This document shows, piece by piece, positions 34,844 through 42,671 of a stretch of 64,000 bases of DNA. Within the stretch, counting starts at the first letter, position 1. Each line of letters starts with the position of its first letter. Under the pieces are notes generated by a model. The model searched no databases, was not told where the DNA came from, and saw only the letters and a list, made by a program, of their open reading frames with translations. The position numbers were made by a program, and so were the translations under genes. Source of the DNA: QFNR01 sp043842855 (GTDB lineage: Bacteria > Pseudomonadota > Gammaproteobacteria > Burkholderiales > Neisseriaceae); NCBI GenBank assembly GCA_043842855.1, contig JBBPJF010000001.1:186001-250000 (forward strand). The letters are read 5' to 3'.

Positions 34844-35713
34844 ATGGTTTATAGCATGACTGGATATGCGACTATCCAAAGGTATTATGATCGTGTCAGC
34901 GTCAGCGTTGAACTAAAGTCTACTAACCACCGGCACTTAACGATCCTGCTTAAATTACCCGATGAGCTTCGTTTTCTGGAAGGTTCTATTCACTCACTAC
35001 TCAATCAACACATCGGCCGAGGTAGGGTTGAATGTCGCTTTGAGTTAAATAACCAGGGAAGTTCAAGTAGTATTAACCTTAATGAACCCTTAGTCCAGCA
35101 ACTATTAAAGTTAAATGAACGTTTAGTGCAACTTTCTAACTTAACGCCGCTCAGCGTTGGTGATTTGCTTAAATTTCCTGGAACAACGACTGTGCCAAAT
35201 GTGGACTGGCTTACCTTTGAAAAATGCCTGCTGCAACAACTTAGCGAAACAATAACTTTATTTAATCAGTGCCGATCAAGAGAAGGTGCGGAGTTAAAAA
35301 AACACTTACTGACTAGACTCGAAAAAGTTGAAGTTATAGTTCAAGAAATTTTGTTTTCTCAACCTGAAAACATTCAGTGCTGCACGCAAAGACTTAGAGC
35401 TAAGTTAGAAACTCTCTCAGGCGCGTCTATCGAGCCTGAAAGGATTAACCAGGAACTGGCTTTTTATATCCAGAAAATCGACGTTGATGAAGAGCTTTCA
35501 CGTCTTAAAACTCACATTCAGGAAGCTAAAAGGTTATTAATGGAAAACCAAAGCCAATCCCTAGGTAAGCGCCTTGATTTTATGATGCAAGAACTTAACC
35601 GAGAAGCCAACACACTTGCCAGCAAGTCTAATCTAATAACACTTAGTCAGGCAGCTATCGAAATAAAAGTGCTTATTGAACAAATGCGTGAACAGATTCA
35701 AAATCTAGAATAA
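34844..35713 (+). CDS. yicC: YicC family endoribonuclease-like protein, 289 aa
   Basis: Member of the widely kept YicC family; E. coli YicC has been reported to act on RNA, with a role in RyhB small RNA turnover. Seen: the N-terminal MTGYATIQ and VELKSTNHRHL and the C-terminal IDVDEELSRLKTHI and GKRLDFMMQELNREANTL blocks, all conserved. Length matches E. coli YicC (287 aa). It is divergent from rph. Its end lies 9 bp from the end of lolA on the other strand. gmk, often next, is not present. Confidence 0.93.
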   Translation: MVYSMTGYATIQRYYDRVSVSVELKSTNHRHLTILLKLPDELRFLEGSIHSLLNQHIGRGRVECRFELNNQGSSSSINLNEPLVQQLLKLNERLVQLSNLTPLSVGDLLKFPGTTTVPNVDWLTFEKCLLQQLSETITLFNQCRSREGAELKKHLLTRLEKVEVIVQEILFSQPENIQCCTQRLRAKLETLSGASIEPERINQELAFYIQKIDVDEELSRLKTHIQEAKRLLMENQSQSLGKRLDFMMQELNREANTLASKSNLITLSQAAIEIKVLIEQMREQIQNLE

Positions 35714-35722
35714 AACTCTCAC

Positions 35723-36337
35723 TCATTCCTGCAGCACATCTATCCCTTTGGGAGGCTTAAACTGATATTGATTCCTCTCAATAAAGCCATACTTAAGATT
35801 TTTTAACTCAATAAAGGACTGATTGCCAAGGCCATCCTTTAACTCCATCCTAGCTAGTTTACCTTCTCGGAAACCAATTTTAATATACTGGTATCCTGAA
35901 TTGGCTTGTTTAGGCTTCGCTAATACATACTCTATACCTTCTCTATCACCAGCATTACTCAGTGTATAAACCTGTTCCAATGCTTCTTGACTAGCTAAAA
36001 TGGCTGCAGGCGAAGTACCTAGCGCCTGAGCCTGTCTTCTTTTGACAACCTGTTTTAAATCAATATCATATACCCAAATAGTCTTTCCATCTGCAACAAT
36101 TATTTGCTGATAAGGTTGATCATACCTCCACCTAAAAAAACTCGGACGAGAAATAGCAAAATGCCCCGAGGTAGATTTACTGCCCTTATTACTTTTAACT
36201 ATCTGTGTAAACTCACCACTCAAATCAGTTACCGTCTTATTAAAAGTCTTTAATTGGCTCAGCCCATCAGCAAAGCTCTCCATTGAAGCTATCAATGCTA
36301 GCATGACTGAAACTATATAAACTGTTGATCGTTTCAA
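35723..36337 (-). CDS. lolA: Outer membrane lipoprotein carrier LolA, 204 aa
   Basis: Periplasmic chaperone that takes lipoproteins from LolCDE to LolB. A signal peptide (about residues 1-23, ending ESFADG) is followed by a mature part with LSGEFTQIV, GHFAISRPSFFRWRYDQPYQQIIVADGKTIWVYD and DLGNQS-like GLGNQSFIELKNL, read as separate pieces. Length matches the family. It starts with TTG with AGGA about 10 nt upstream. It follows nadE by 35 bp and may share its transcript. The local lipoproteins (BamE, Slt, the 677-aa protein) would be among its clients. Confidence 0.92.
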   Translation of the reverse strand: MKRSTVYIVSVMLALIASMESFADGLSQLKTFNKTVTDLSGEFTQIVKSNKGSKSTSGHFAISRPSFFRWRYDQPYQQIIVADGKTIWVYDIDLKQVVKRRQAQALGTSPAAILASQEALEQVYTLSNAGDREGIEYVLAKPKQANSGYQYIKIGFREGKLARMELKDGLGNQSFIELKNLKYGFIERNQYQFKPPKGIDVLQE

Positions 36338-36372
36338 ACTTCGTTTTCCTTACTATGTATGTACTAAAATAA

Positions 36373-37932
36373 TTAAAAATTTACATCCAAATGTGTAATG
36401 GGGTATTGCCACTCACGCCCAAAACTTCTCTTACTTAGTTGAGGCCCTAAAACACCCTGTTGACGTTTAAATTCACTACTCCTAACCCTCTTCATTATAT
36501 CTATTACTATAGTCTGGTCATATCCTGCCTGTACCAAATCCTGTAAACTTTTATTCTCCAGGATAAGCTTCAGTACCTTATCCAAGAAATCATACTCAGG
36601 CAAAGCATCCTGATCGGTTTGATTAAATTTTAATTCGGCCGTAGGCTTTCTCTTAATAATTTCTCCTGGAATAATTTCCCTGCCTTTCACTTCATTCAAC
36701 CAATAAGCCATTTCATATACTTCTGTCTTATATAGATCTTTAATGGGCGCAAACCCGCCATTGGTATCCCCATACAAGGTACTATAACCTACAGCTTCCT
36801 CAGATTTATTACCCGTGCATAAGAGCAGAGCTCCAGTCTTATTAGACAGAGCCATGAGCAGCACCCCTCGAGTTCGAGCCTGTAAATTTTCTTCCGTAAC
36901 ATCCTCTGGCAAGCCTGAGAAACGTTCCTGTAGTGCATGTGAAAACTCTGCTACTATCGCTTGAATGGGCACTACATGATAGTTCACCTTTAAGGTTCTA
37001 ACTAACTTCAAAGCTAATTCATTACTTATAGAACTGGTGTACTGACTAGGCATCAGAAACACTTCACAAGACTCAGCCCCTACTGCCTCGCAGGCTAAAG
37101 CTAAGACTAAAGCAGAGTCTATACCTCCGGATAAGCCTAGACAAACCCTAGTAAATTGATTCTTCCTCATGTACTCCTTCAAAGAAAAAACCACGGCTTG
37201 GTAGAGTAAAGCAATACGCTTGGGTGATTCTATGCCTAAAAAAGCTCCCCACCCTTTACCAGGGATATAGTCTAAACAATGGACGCCGTTTCCAAACATA
37301 GTTGCCTGGAACTGACAAAGACCCCTATCATCTAACGCAAACGACCCCCCATCATAAAGATACTGATCATTTGCTCCTAAGGGTACTGTCGCTAAAATAG
37401 GAATAGGCAATTGGCTACTCTCGCTATATGCTCTTTCTAACCGAGCTTGACCTATCTCTGCATAGAAAGGCTCCGTAAACTGGAGTAGCATAATATCCAC
37501 GCTCTGTACAGACTCCATGGCCCTACTAAAATTATCTTGCTTTATTCCGATGGTTAAGCCCTCCCATCGAAAAGTTGGTAAGGCAGTTGAAACAGCTTCC
37601 TCAGATAGTGGCCTGGTTACCTGATAGATAAGCTTTCCCTCATGAATTATTGATTGACAGCTCTTTATCCCACTTTTTTCTCGTTTTGGGTAGCTCAATA
37701 CTATCCCTATTCCTTCCACCAATAAAAGCTTTTGCAATGCCTCTTCAATGGCCTCAAATAGAAAATCATGCTGCAATAACTGCATCAGAGGCATACCAGT
37801 TACTGCCCAATAAGGGGTGACTAATAAGGAGGCTCCTTTTGCCTTTGCTTCTACAACAGCTTCCAAAATCGTATTTAAATTAGAGGTGATATCTGCACAA
37901 ATAAAGGCTTTTTGCATCAAAGCAATTCTCAT
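36373..37932 (-). CDS. nadE: NAD synthetase with a degenerate glutaminase domain, 519 aa
   Basis: Makes NAD from deamido-NAD and ATP. The C-terminal synthetase half is intact: LSGGIDSALVLAL (residues 267-279), LLLCTGNKSEEAVGYSTLYGDTNGG across two short blocks, and RKPTAELKFNQTDQD. The N-terminal 250 residues still align with the nitrilase-like glutaminase domain, but all three catalytic positions look changed: the Glu of the TPEL site is Tyr41 (TPYWAVTG), the Lys near residue 106 is replaced (YQVTRPL), and the Cys of ICEDLW is Lys131 (IGIKQDNF). Known: that Glu-Lys-Cys triad frees ammonia from glutamine. Inference: this enzyme may use free ammonia or another source. GGAGAAG precedes the ATG. 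Confidence 0.9.
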   Translation of the reverse strand: MRIALMQKAFICADITSNLNTILEAVVEAKAKGASLLVTPYWAVTGMPLMQLLQHDFLFEAIEEALQKLLLVEGIGIVLSYPKREKSGIKSCQSIIHEGKLIYQVTRPLSEEAVSTALPTFRWEGLTIGIKQDNFSRAMESVQSVDIMLLQFTEPFYAEIGQARLERAYSESSQLPIPILATVPLGANDQYLYDGGSFALDDRGLCQFQATMFGNGVHCLDYIPGKGWGAFLGIESPKRIALLYQAVVFSLKEYMRKNQFTRVCLGLSGGIDSALVLALACEAVGAESCEVFLMPSQYTSSISNELALKLVRTLKVNYHVVPIQAIVAEFSHALQERFSGLPEDVTEENLQARTRGVLLMALSNKTGALLLCTGNKSEEAVGYSTLYGDTNGGFAPIKDLYKTEVYEMAYWLNEVKGREIIPGEIIKRKPTAELKFNQTDQDALPEYDFLDKVLKLILENKSLQDLVQAGYDQTIVIDIMKRVRSSEFKRQQGVLGPQLSKRSFGREWQYPITHLDVNF

Positions 37933-37947
37933 TTAACGCTTCTTCTC

Positions 37948-38427
37948 CTAGAAAGGGATATCCGATTCAATATCCATCACATCAATTTTCTTTTCTTCTA
38001 TAACTGCCGATCGACTAGAAACAGAAGAGGCTTCTTCTACCTGTTCCGAAGGATATACTGTTCCTATTGGGGGTGGGTCAAAACTAGTAGACCCTTCTCC
38101 CTTAGAACCTAACATCACCATTTGATCGCACACAATATCATAAGCTATTCTTTCTGTATGATCTTTAGCCATATATTTTCTTGAACTAATCTTACCCTCT
38201 AAATAAACCTGCTGTCCCTTTTTAAGGTAACTACAAGCAACTTCCGCTAGCTTTCCAAATATTACAATATGGTGCCATTCTGTTCTTTCTTGCTTCTGTC
38301 CAGCTTTATCCTTCCAAAACTCACTGGTGGCTAAGGAAAAATTAGCTACCGGATCACCGGAAGGCATAAATCTCTTTTCTGGATCTCGACCCAGCCGTCC
38401 TATCAAGCTTACTCGGTTTAATGACAT
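37948..38427 (-). CDS. ssb: Single-stranded DNA-binding protein, 159 aa
   Basis: Binds single-stranded DNA as a tetramer in replication, repair and recombination. The OB fold runs over residues 1-110 (SLNRVSLIGRLGRDPEKRF, TEWHHIVIFGKLAEVACSYL, GQQVYLEGKI), then a flexible linker and the acidic tip MDIESDIPF, which recruits partner proteins. Length is typical. The start at 38427 with GAGG/GGGAG upstream is chosen over 38466, as MSLNRVSLIG matches the family N terminus. It sits 15 nt upstream of nadE and 29 nt downstream of a lytic transglycosylase gene. Confidence 0.95.
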   Translation of the reverse strand: MSLNRVSLIGRLGRDPEKRFMPSGDPVANFSLATSEFWKDKAGQKQERTEWHHIVIFGKLAEVACSYLKKGQQVYLEGKISSRKYMAKDHTERIAYDIVCDQMVMLGSKGEGSTSFDPPPIGTVYPSEQVEEASSVSSRSAVIEEKKIDVMDIESDIPF

Positions 38428-38456
38428 ATCCTCGCTCCCTAATCTCATATTTTCTT

Positions 38457-39077
38457 TTAATCCCAATCTAAGGGTCCATTATACTGCCAATTCAGTTTCA
38501 CTGCCCTCAGCACTGCGTTGGGGTAAACTGCACTTCCTAGGCTACCATTATAACGAGCTAATGCTCTGAATAGATTACCATTCTCTCTGTCGAGATAGTA
38601 TCTTAAAATAGTACAGCCGTACCTCAAATTAGTACGCATGTCGAATAGATTATGCTCAGGGCTACCTATCTGTCTTACCCAGAAAGGCATTACCTGCATC
38701 AAACCCCTTGCACCAACAAGGGAAATAGCATAGCGCCTGAATCTACTCTCCACCTCCACTAACCCTAAAATCAGTTGTGGATCGAGGCCCGCCCGACTAG
38801 CTTCATATTGTAAGTGAATCAAAAGGTTTTTTCTTTCATTAGTAGAAGGAACAAAGCGACTTAACCTGCGATCCATTTCCTGAAACCAAGCCTGTGCTAG
38901 CCGTTCATTTGGAAAAATTAACCTTGCTGGATTAATGTTTTCAACAGATCGGCTCATAGTAGTTACTACACTACTAGCTAACTGCTCCTCCTGCTGATTA
39001 CCTGCTCTACCTTGGTCAGACCATATTGAAAAAAAGCTTAGAAATATTACGTGTGGTAGAAAAAAATATCTTGCCAA
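38457..39077 (-). CDS. Periplasmic lytic transglycosylase, SLT family 1, 206 aa
   Basis: Small SLT-domain enzyme that cuts peptidoglycan strands. A signal peptide of about 24 residues (FFLPHVIFLSFFSIWSDQGRA) is followed by a helical linker and the SLT domain, with the catalytic Glu in LVEVESRFRRYAIS, then GARGLMQVMPFWV and LRYGCTILRYYLD. It lacks the large superhelix of the slt product at 4.5 kb, so the two are not redundant copies. It starts with TTG with AGGAGA upstream. It lies between pyrC and ssb on the same strand, with only 8 bp to pyrC. Confidence 0.9.
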   Translation of the reverse strand: MARYFFLPHVIFLSFFSIWSDQGRAGNQQEEQLASSVVTTMSRSVENINPARLIFPNERLAQAWFQEMDRRLSRFVPSTNERKNLLIHLQYEASRAGLDPQLILGLVEVESRFRRYAISLVGARGLMQVMPFWVRQIGSPEHNLFDMRTNLRYGCTILRYYLDRENGNLFRALARYNGSLGSAVYPNAVLRAVKLNWQYNGPLDWD

Positions 39078-39085
39078 AACATCTC

Positions 39086-40141
39086 CTACCTGAATACAGA
39101 TTGTACTTGCCAGGTAAGTTCATACCCTGCCAACAAAGGAACTAGCATTACATTGGAAAATTTATAGTACTCAGGTATCTGCTGAGTTTTTTTAATCACA
39201 GTAATTCTTTCTCTATTTGGTGCTACTCCATAAAAGCGAGCCCCATTTAAAGAAATAAAAGCCTCTAGAGCATTTAAAGCTCCAGCTTCCTCAAAAATTT
39301 GTACACAAAGAGGGATAATCACGGATGCACTAAACACGCCGGCACAACCACAAGAACATTCCTTGTTATCTTTGGTGTGCGGAGCACTATCACTGCCTAA
39401 AAAGAACTTATGATTATCTCCTTCTTTACCGGTAACTGCTTCTAGTAAAGCTAATCGATGTGTTTCTCTCTTCAAAACTGGTAAACAATAATAGTGCGGC
39501 TTAATACCTCCCGCTAGCAGCATGTTCCGATTCAGACATAGATGATGAGGAGTAACCGTCGCAGCTAAATATTCGTCACTTCCCTGTACTAGCTCCACAG
39601 CTTCTTGCGTAGTAATATGTTCAAAAACTATTTTTAACTCAGGTACTTGTTGACGCAAAGGAATTAAAATTTGCTCGATAAACACTCGTTCTCGATCAAA
39701 AATATCTACTGAAGGATTTGTTACTTCGCCATGTACTAAAAGTAGTAGTCCGCACTTTTGCATCTCCTCTAGTACAGGTAATAAACGAAAAATATCTGTC
39801 ACCCCAGCTTCTGAATGTGTCGTGGCCCCGCGGGGATAGAGTTTAAAAGCTACTATCCCAGCCTCTTTAGCCTGTTTAACCTGCGCGACAGAGGTCCGAT
39901 CTGTCAAATATAGCGTCATTAGTGGCTCAAAAGCATGCTCCTTCGGTAAAGCTTCTAATATACGCCGGCGGTACTCCACCACTGCCTTCACCTGAGTTAG
40001 TGGCGGTGCTAAATTAGGCATGATGACTGCTCTCCCCATCACGTGGCTAGAAAAGGGCAGTACCGCCTCCATCATTTCCCCATCTCTCAAATGTAAGTGC
40101 CAATCATCTGGCTTAATTAAATTAAGTATCTGGCTTTCCAT
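39086..40141 (-). CDS. pyrC: Dihydroorotase, 351 aa
   Basis: Cyclises carbamoyl-aspartate to dihydroorotate in pyrimidine synthesis, with two zinc ions. Seen: DDWHLHLRDG at the start (zinc ligands), FKLYPRGATTHSEAG with the Lys that is carboxylated, LLLVHGEVT, FEHITTQEAV, TVTPHHLCLN, and KFFLGSDSAPH with the catalytic Asp. It is the short dimeric PyrC type (E. coli 348 aa). AAAGGGG is next to the ATG. It is probably cotranscribed with the transglycosylase gene 8 bp downstream. Confidence 0.96.
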   Translation of the reverse strand: MESQILNLIKPDDWHLHLRDGEMMEAVLPFSSHVMGRAVIMPNLAPPLTQVKAVVEYRRRILEALPKEHAFEPLMTLYLTDRTSVAQVKQAKEAGIVAFKLYPRGATTHSEAGVTDIFRLLPVLEEMQKCGLLLLVHGEVTNPSVDIFDRERVFIEQILIPLRQQVPELKIVFEHITTQEAVELVQGSDEYLAATVTPHHLCLNRNMLLAGGIKPHYYCLPVLKRETHRLALLEAVTGKEGDNHKFFLGSDSAPHTKDNKECSCGCAGVFSASVIIPLCVQIFEEAGALNALEAFISLNGARFYGVAPNRERITVIKKTQQIPEYYKFSNVMLVPLLAGYELTWQVQSVFR

Positions 40142-40154
40142 CCCCTTTTTGGTC

Positions 40155-40376
40155 TCACCTATGACTTATTACTATCTCAAAATACAGATCGTCTATTCGG
40201 CGGCTTGATTGAAGTGTATGTCCGGTTTGATGGCAAAAATACCTAAAATCAGCTGGTGCTTGTTCATCTGTCGTCAATATACAAAGCTTTTCCCCAGAAT
40301 GCAGCCCAGTTAAAGCTTTTTTAGTCTTTAAAATAGGGATTGGGCATTTTAGACCTTTTAAGTCAATTACTTTCAC
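40155..40376 (-). CDS. tusA: Sulfurtransferase TusA-type, 73 aa
   Basis: Small sulfur carrier with the CPxP signature at LKCPIPILKTKKAL, used in tRNA thiolation and related sulfur relay. The start is set at GTG 40376 (VKVIDLKGLKCP), because GGAAG lies 6 nt upstream and overlaps the end of the djlA-like gene, whose stop is 2 nt away. A TTG 12 nt upstream is also open. Length matches the TusA/SirA family (about 80 aa). No other tus gene is near. Confidence 0.85.
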   Translation of the reverse strand: MKVIDLKGLKCPIPILKTKKALTGLHSGEKLCILTTDEQAPADFRYFCHQTGHTLQSSRRIDDLYFEIVISHR

Positions 40377-40378
40377 TA

Positions 40379-41431
40379 TTACTTCCAACCTTTTGTTTTA
40401 CAAATGAAATCATAAGCACCTATGATCTCCTGACTTTTATTCTTAGCCATCTCTAATACAGCTGTCGGGACCTCTTTAAAGGCCAACTTATCCGGATGAT
40501 ACTCTTTGATTAATCTTCGATAGGCCTTTTTGACTGTAGAGTAGTCAGCCTGCTCCGATACTCCTAAGATCCGAAATTCATTTCGTGAATCAGACCCTAA
40601 AAGTTCCTCTTCCCAAGCTCCCGCTTCTCCATTAAAACTTCTATCCTCCCCTTGAGCCTTAGACCGGGCGTTTTCTTCATTCCAACTTTGATTTTGTGCT
40701 CTGAATTTTTGTTTTAAATTATAGCTTTCCTGAGCAGACTGGATTTTTTTAAGGAAAGAGTATTCGCTAATCCCTACATACCTCGCAATAATCTCTAGTA
40801 ACTTAAACTCTTCTTCTAGTAAGGTTCCTTCCTTAAACACTGCCTTGAGCTGATAATTAAAAAAATAAGTTCTTACCCAAGGTTGATCCCTAAAATAGGC
40901 AGAAAATTCAGCTAATACACGCTTCAGGTCATATTGTTGAGCCTTCCCCTGTTTAAAACAATTAATTACATTTAGTTTAAACCACGAATCCTTGGGAATT
41001 CCAAACTCCCCCATCAAGCTTTCTGCGTATACAATATCTTCGGTAAGAATCCTACCCTTAACTTTCGTTAAACAACCCAAAGTATAGAAAGTAACCAGGA
41101 CATTATATTCAAGGAGGGTCAATTCTCCAGGAAAGAACTGGGAATGAATGTACCGAACCTTCAAGTTCTGGTTTATTTCCCACCGAAGAAAATGTACGAC
41201 TACCGCTATCCAGGCTGAAAACCAATAACTACCAGTGACAACCACTAATAAGAGATAGGTTACCCAAAAACTCCAATGACCCAAACTGGCCTTGATGACC
41301 CTCAGCAGAGCGAAGTTTTTAGAGGCTTTAGCTCCGAAAAAACTTTTGAAAGAAGCTTCTCCTTTTGTATCTGACAAAAACGTACTCCAAAGAAAACGAC
41401 AACATACTGTATATTGACCCCACCCTGTCAT
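40379..41431 (-). CDS. djlA: DjlA-like membrane co-chaperone, copy 1, 350 aa
   Basis: Membrane-anchored J-domain protein that stimulates DnaK. Order: N-terminal hydrophobic segment (about 52-85), a TerB-like helical domain (TLLEYNVLVTFYTLGCLTKVKGRI, YFFNYQLKAVFKEGTL), a charged linker, and a C-terminal J domain (FRILGVSEQADYSTVKKAYRRLIKEYHPDKLA, here with the essential HPD) ending KTKGWK. The end closely matches E. coli DjlA (QKGFK). The N-terminal 50 residues before the membrane segment are longer than in E. coli, so the real start may be internal. It lies 82 bp downstream of its paralog. Confidence 0.88.
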   Translation of the reverse strand: MTGWGQYTVCCRFLWSTFLSDTKGEASFKSFFGAKASKNFALLRVIKASLGHWSFWVTYLLLVVVTGSYWFSAWIAVVVHFLRWEINQNLKVRYIHSQFFPGELTLLEYNVLVTFYTLGCLTKVKGRILTEDIVYAESLMGEFGIPKDSWFKLNVINCFKQGKAQQYDLKRVLAEFSAYFRDQPWVRTYFFNYQLKAVFKEGTLLEEEFKLLEIIARYVGISEYSFLKKIQSAQESYNLKQKFRAQNQSWNEENARSKAQGEDRSFNGEAGAWEEELLGSDSRNEFRILGVSEQADYSTVKKAYRRLIKEYHPDKLAFKEVPTAVLEMAKNKSQEIIGAYDFICKTKGWK

Positions 41432-41513
41432 TACGACTAAATTATAAATTGCCCAGCTAATGATGAGCTTTATTGCTAGGTCAGTTTTGTAAGTATATCA
41501 AAACCAGTAAAAA

Positions 41514-42437
41514 TTACTTCCAACCCTTCGCCTTACAAATAAAGTGATAGGCAGCAATAATCTCCTGACTTTTTTGTTTTGCTTTTTCTAGAACTGCTGT
41601 GGGTACTTCTTTAGAAGCATAGCGATCTGGATGGTATTGTTTGATTAATTTACGATAAGCTTTCCTCACAGTAGAAAATTCATCACTTTCCTTAACCCCT
41701 AGGATAGCATAGGCATTTCTAAGTTTGTCAGTAATATTTTCTCCCCAGGACGCTCTGGAATAGTCACCTTGACCTTCTTTCTCACTTCTAAAATCCCACT
41801 CTCTCCTAGTTTCTTCCGCCTGTTTATACCCAAAACCCCGCCTAGTCCTATAAGCAGCTTGCGCTGCCTGGAGCTTAAGGGTGAAAATAAGGTCATTCAT
41901 GCCCATCTGATAGGCTATGGTCCTTAAAATCGATAGCTCTCCTGGATGTAATTCTCCATCCTGTAATGCGGCATTAAGTTGGTACTCAAAGAAGTAATTT
42001 AAGACGTTACCGCGTTTTTTAAACCAGTGACAAAATTCAGCGATCAAACCTTCTAACTGGTAAGCATTAGCTTTACCTAGTGTAAATGCTTCAATAATCA
42101 AAGGACGCGAACTAGTATGAATTTGAAATTCACGCATCAAACTTTCTGCATACTCAATATCTGATTCTGTGACTCGCCCTTTTGCCTTAGCCATAGCCCC
42201 TAAAACATAAAAAGTTACTCGAACATGATAATCAAGCGCAGTAAGTTGTCCTGAAAAAAACTGAGAATAGATTTTTAAAGGTTTAGTTAAGTTCCTAATT
42301 CTAAAAAAATTTACTCCTATGCTAATTAACGTGAACAATAGTGCTAATTTCAGGTTACCGGCGGTTAACAGTAAGGTAATAAAGAAAGCAGGAACAGATT
42401 GGGCCACTAGCTGGCGCAACAAATTTATGCTGTTCAT
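41514..42437 (-). CDS. djlA: DjlA-like membrane co-chaperone, copy 2, 307 aa
   Basis: Same layout as copy 1: N-terminal hydrophobic segment (LRQLVAQSVPAFFITLLLTA), TerB-like domain (SGQLTALDYHVRVTFYVLGAMAKAKGRV, NYFFEYQLNAALQDGELHPGELSILR), linker, and J domain (AYAILGVKESDEFSTVRKAYRKLIKQYHPDRYA) with HPD, ending KAKGWK. The C-terminal 20 residues are nearly identical in both copies. I moved the start to ATG 42437, where GGGAGGG is upstream. It is the closer of the two to E. coli DjlA in length (271 aa). Confidence 0.9.
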   Translation of the reverse strand: MNSINLLRQLVAQSVPAFFITLLLTAGNLKLALLFTLISIGVNFFRIRNLTKPLKIYSQFFSGQLTALDYHVRVTFYVLGAMAKAKGRVTESDIEYAESLMREFQIHTSSRPLIIEAFTLGKANAYQLEGLIAEFCHWFKKRGNVLNYFFEYQLNAALQDGELHPGELSILRTIAYQMGMNDLIFTLKLQAAQAAYRTRRGFGYKQAEETRREWDFRSEKEGQGDYSRASWGENITDKLRNAYAILGVKESDEFSTVRKAYRKLIKQYHPDRYASKEVPTAVLEKAKQKSQEIIAAYHFICKAKGWK

Positions 42438-42671
42438 TTGCCCTCCCTTAAGATAACAAACGGCCATTTTACACTACAAACAGTGGGCTCCTAAATTCTT
42501 GGTGCTGTAACAGCCCTGCTAAAATTTCAAAGTTAGTTTTCTAGTTACGAACTAGTTCCTCTAATGCTCAAGTTCAGCCACTTCTCGCAATCTCGGAAGG
42601 GATTAGAACCTAACTAAAATATAGACTACAAAAAACACCTAAAGGACAGTCACAGATCATAATCGATATAC

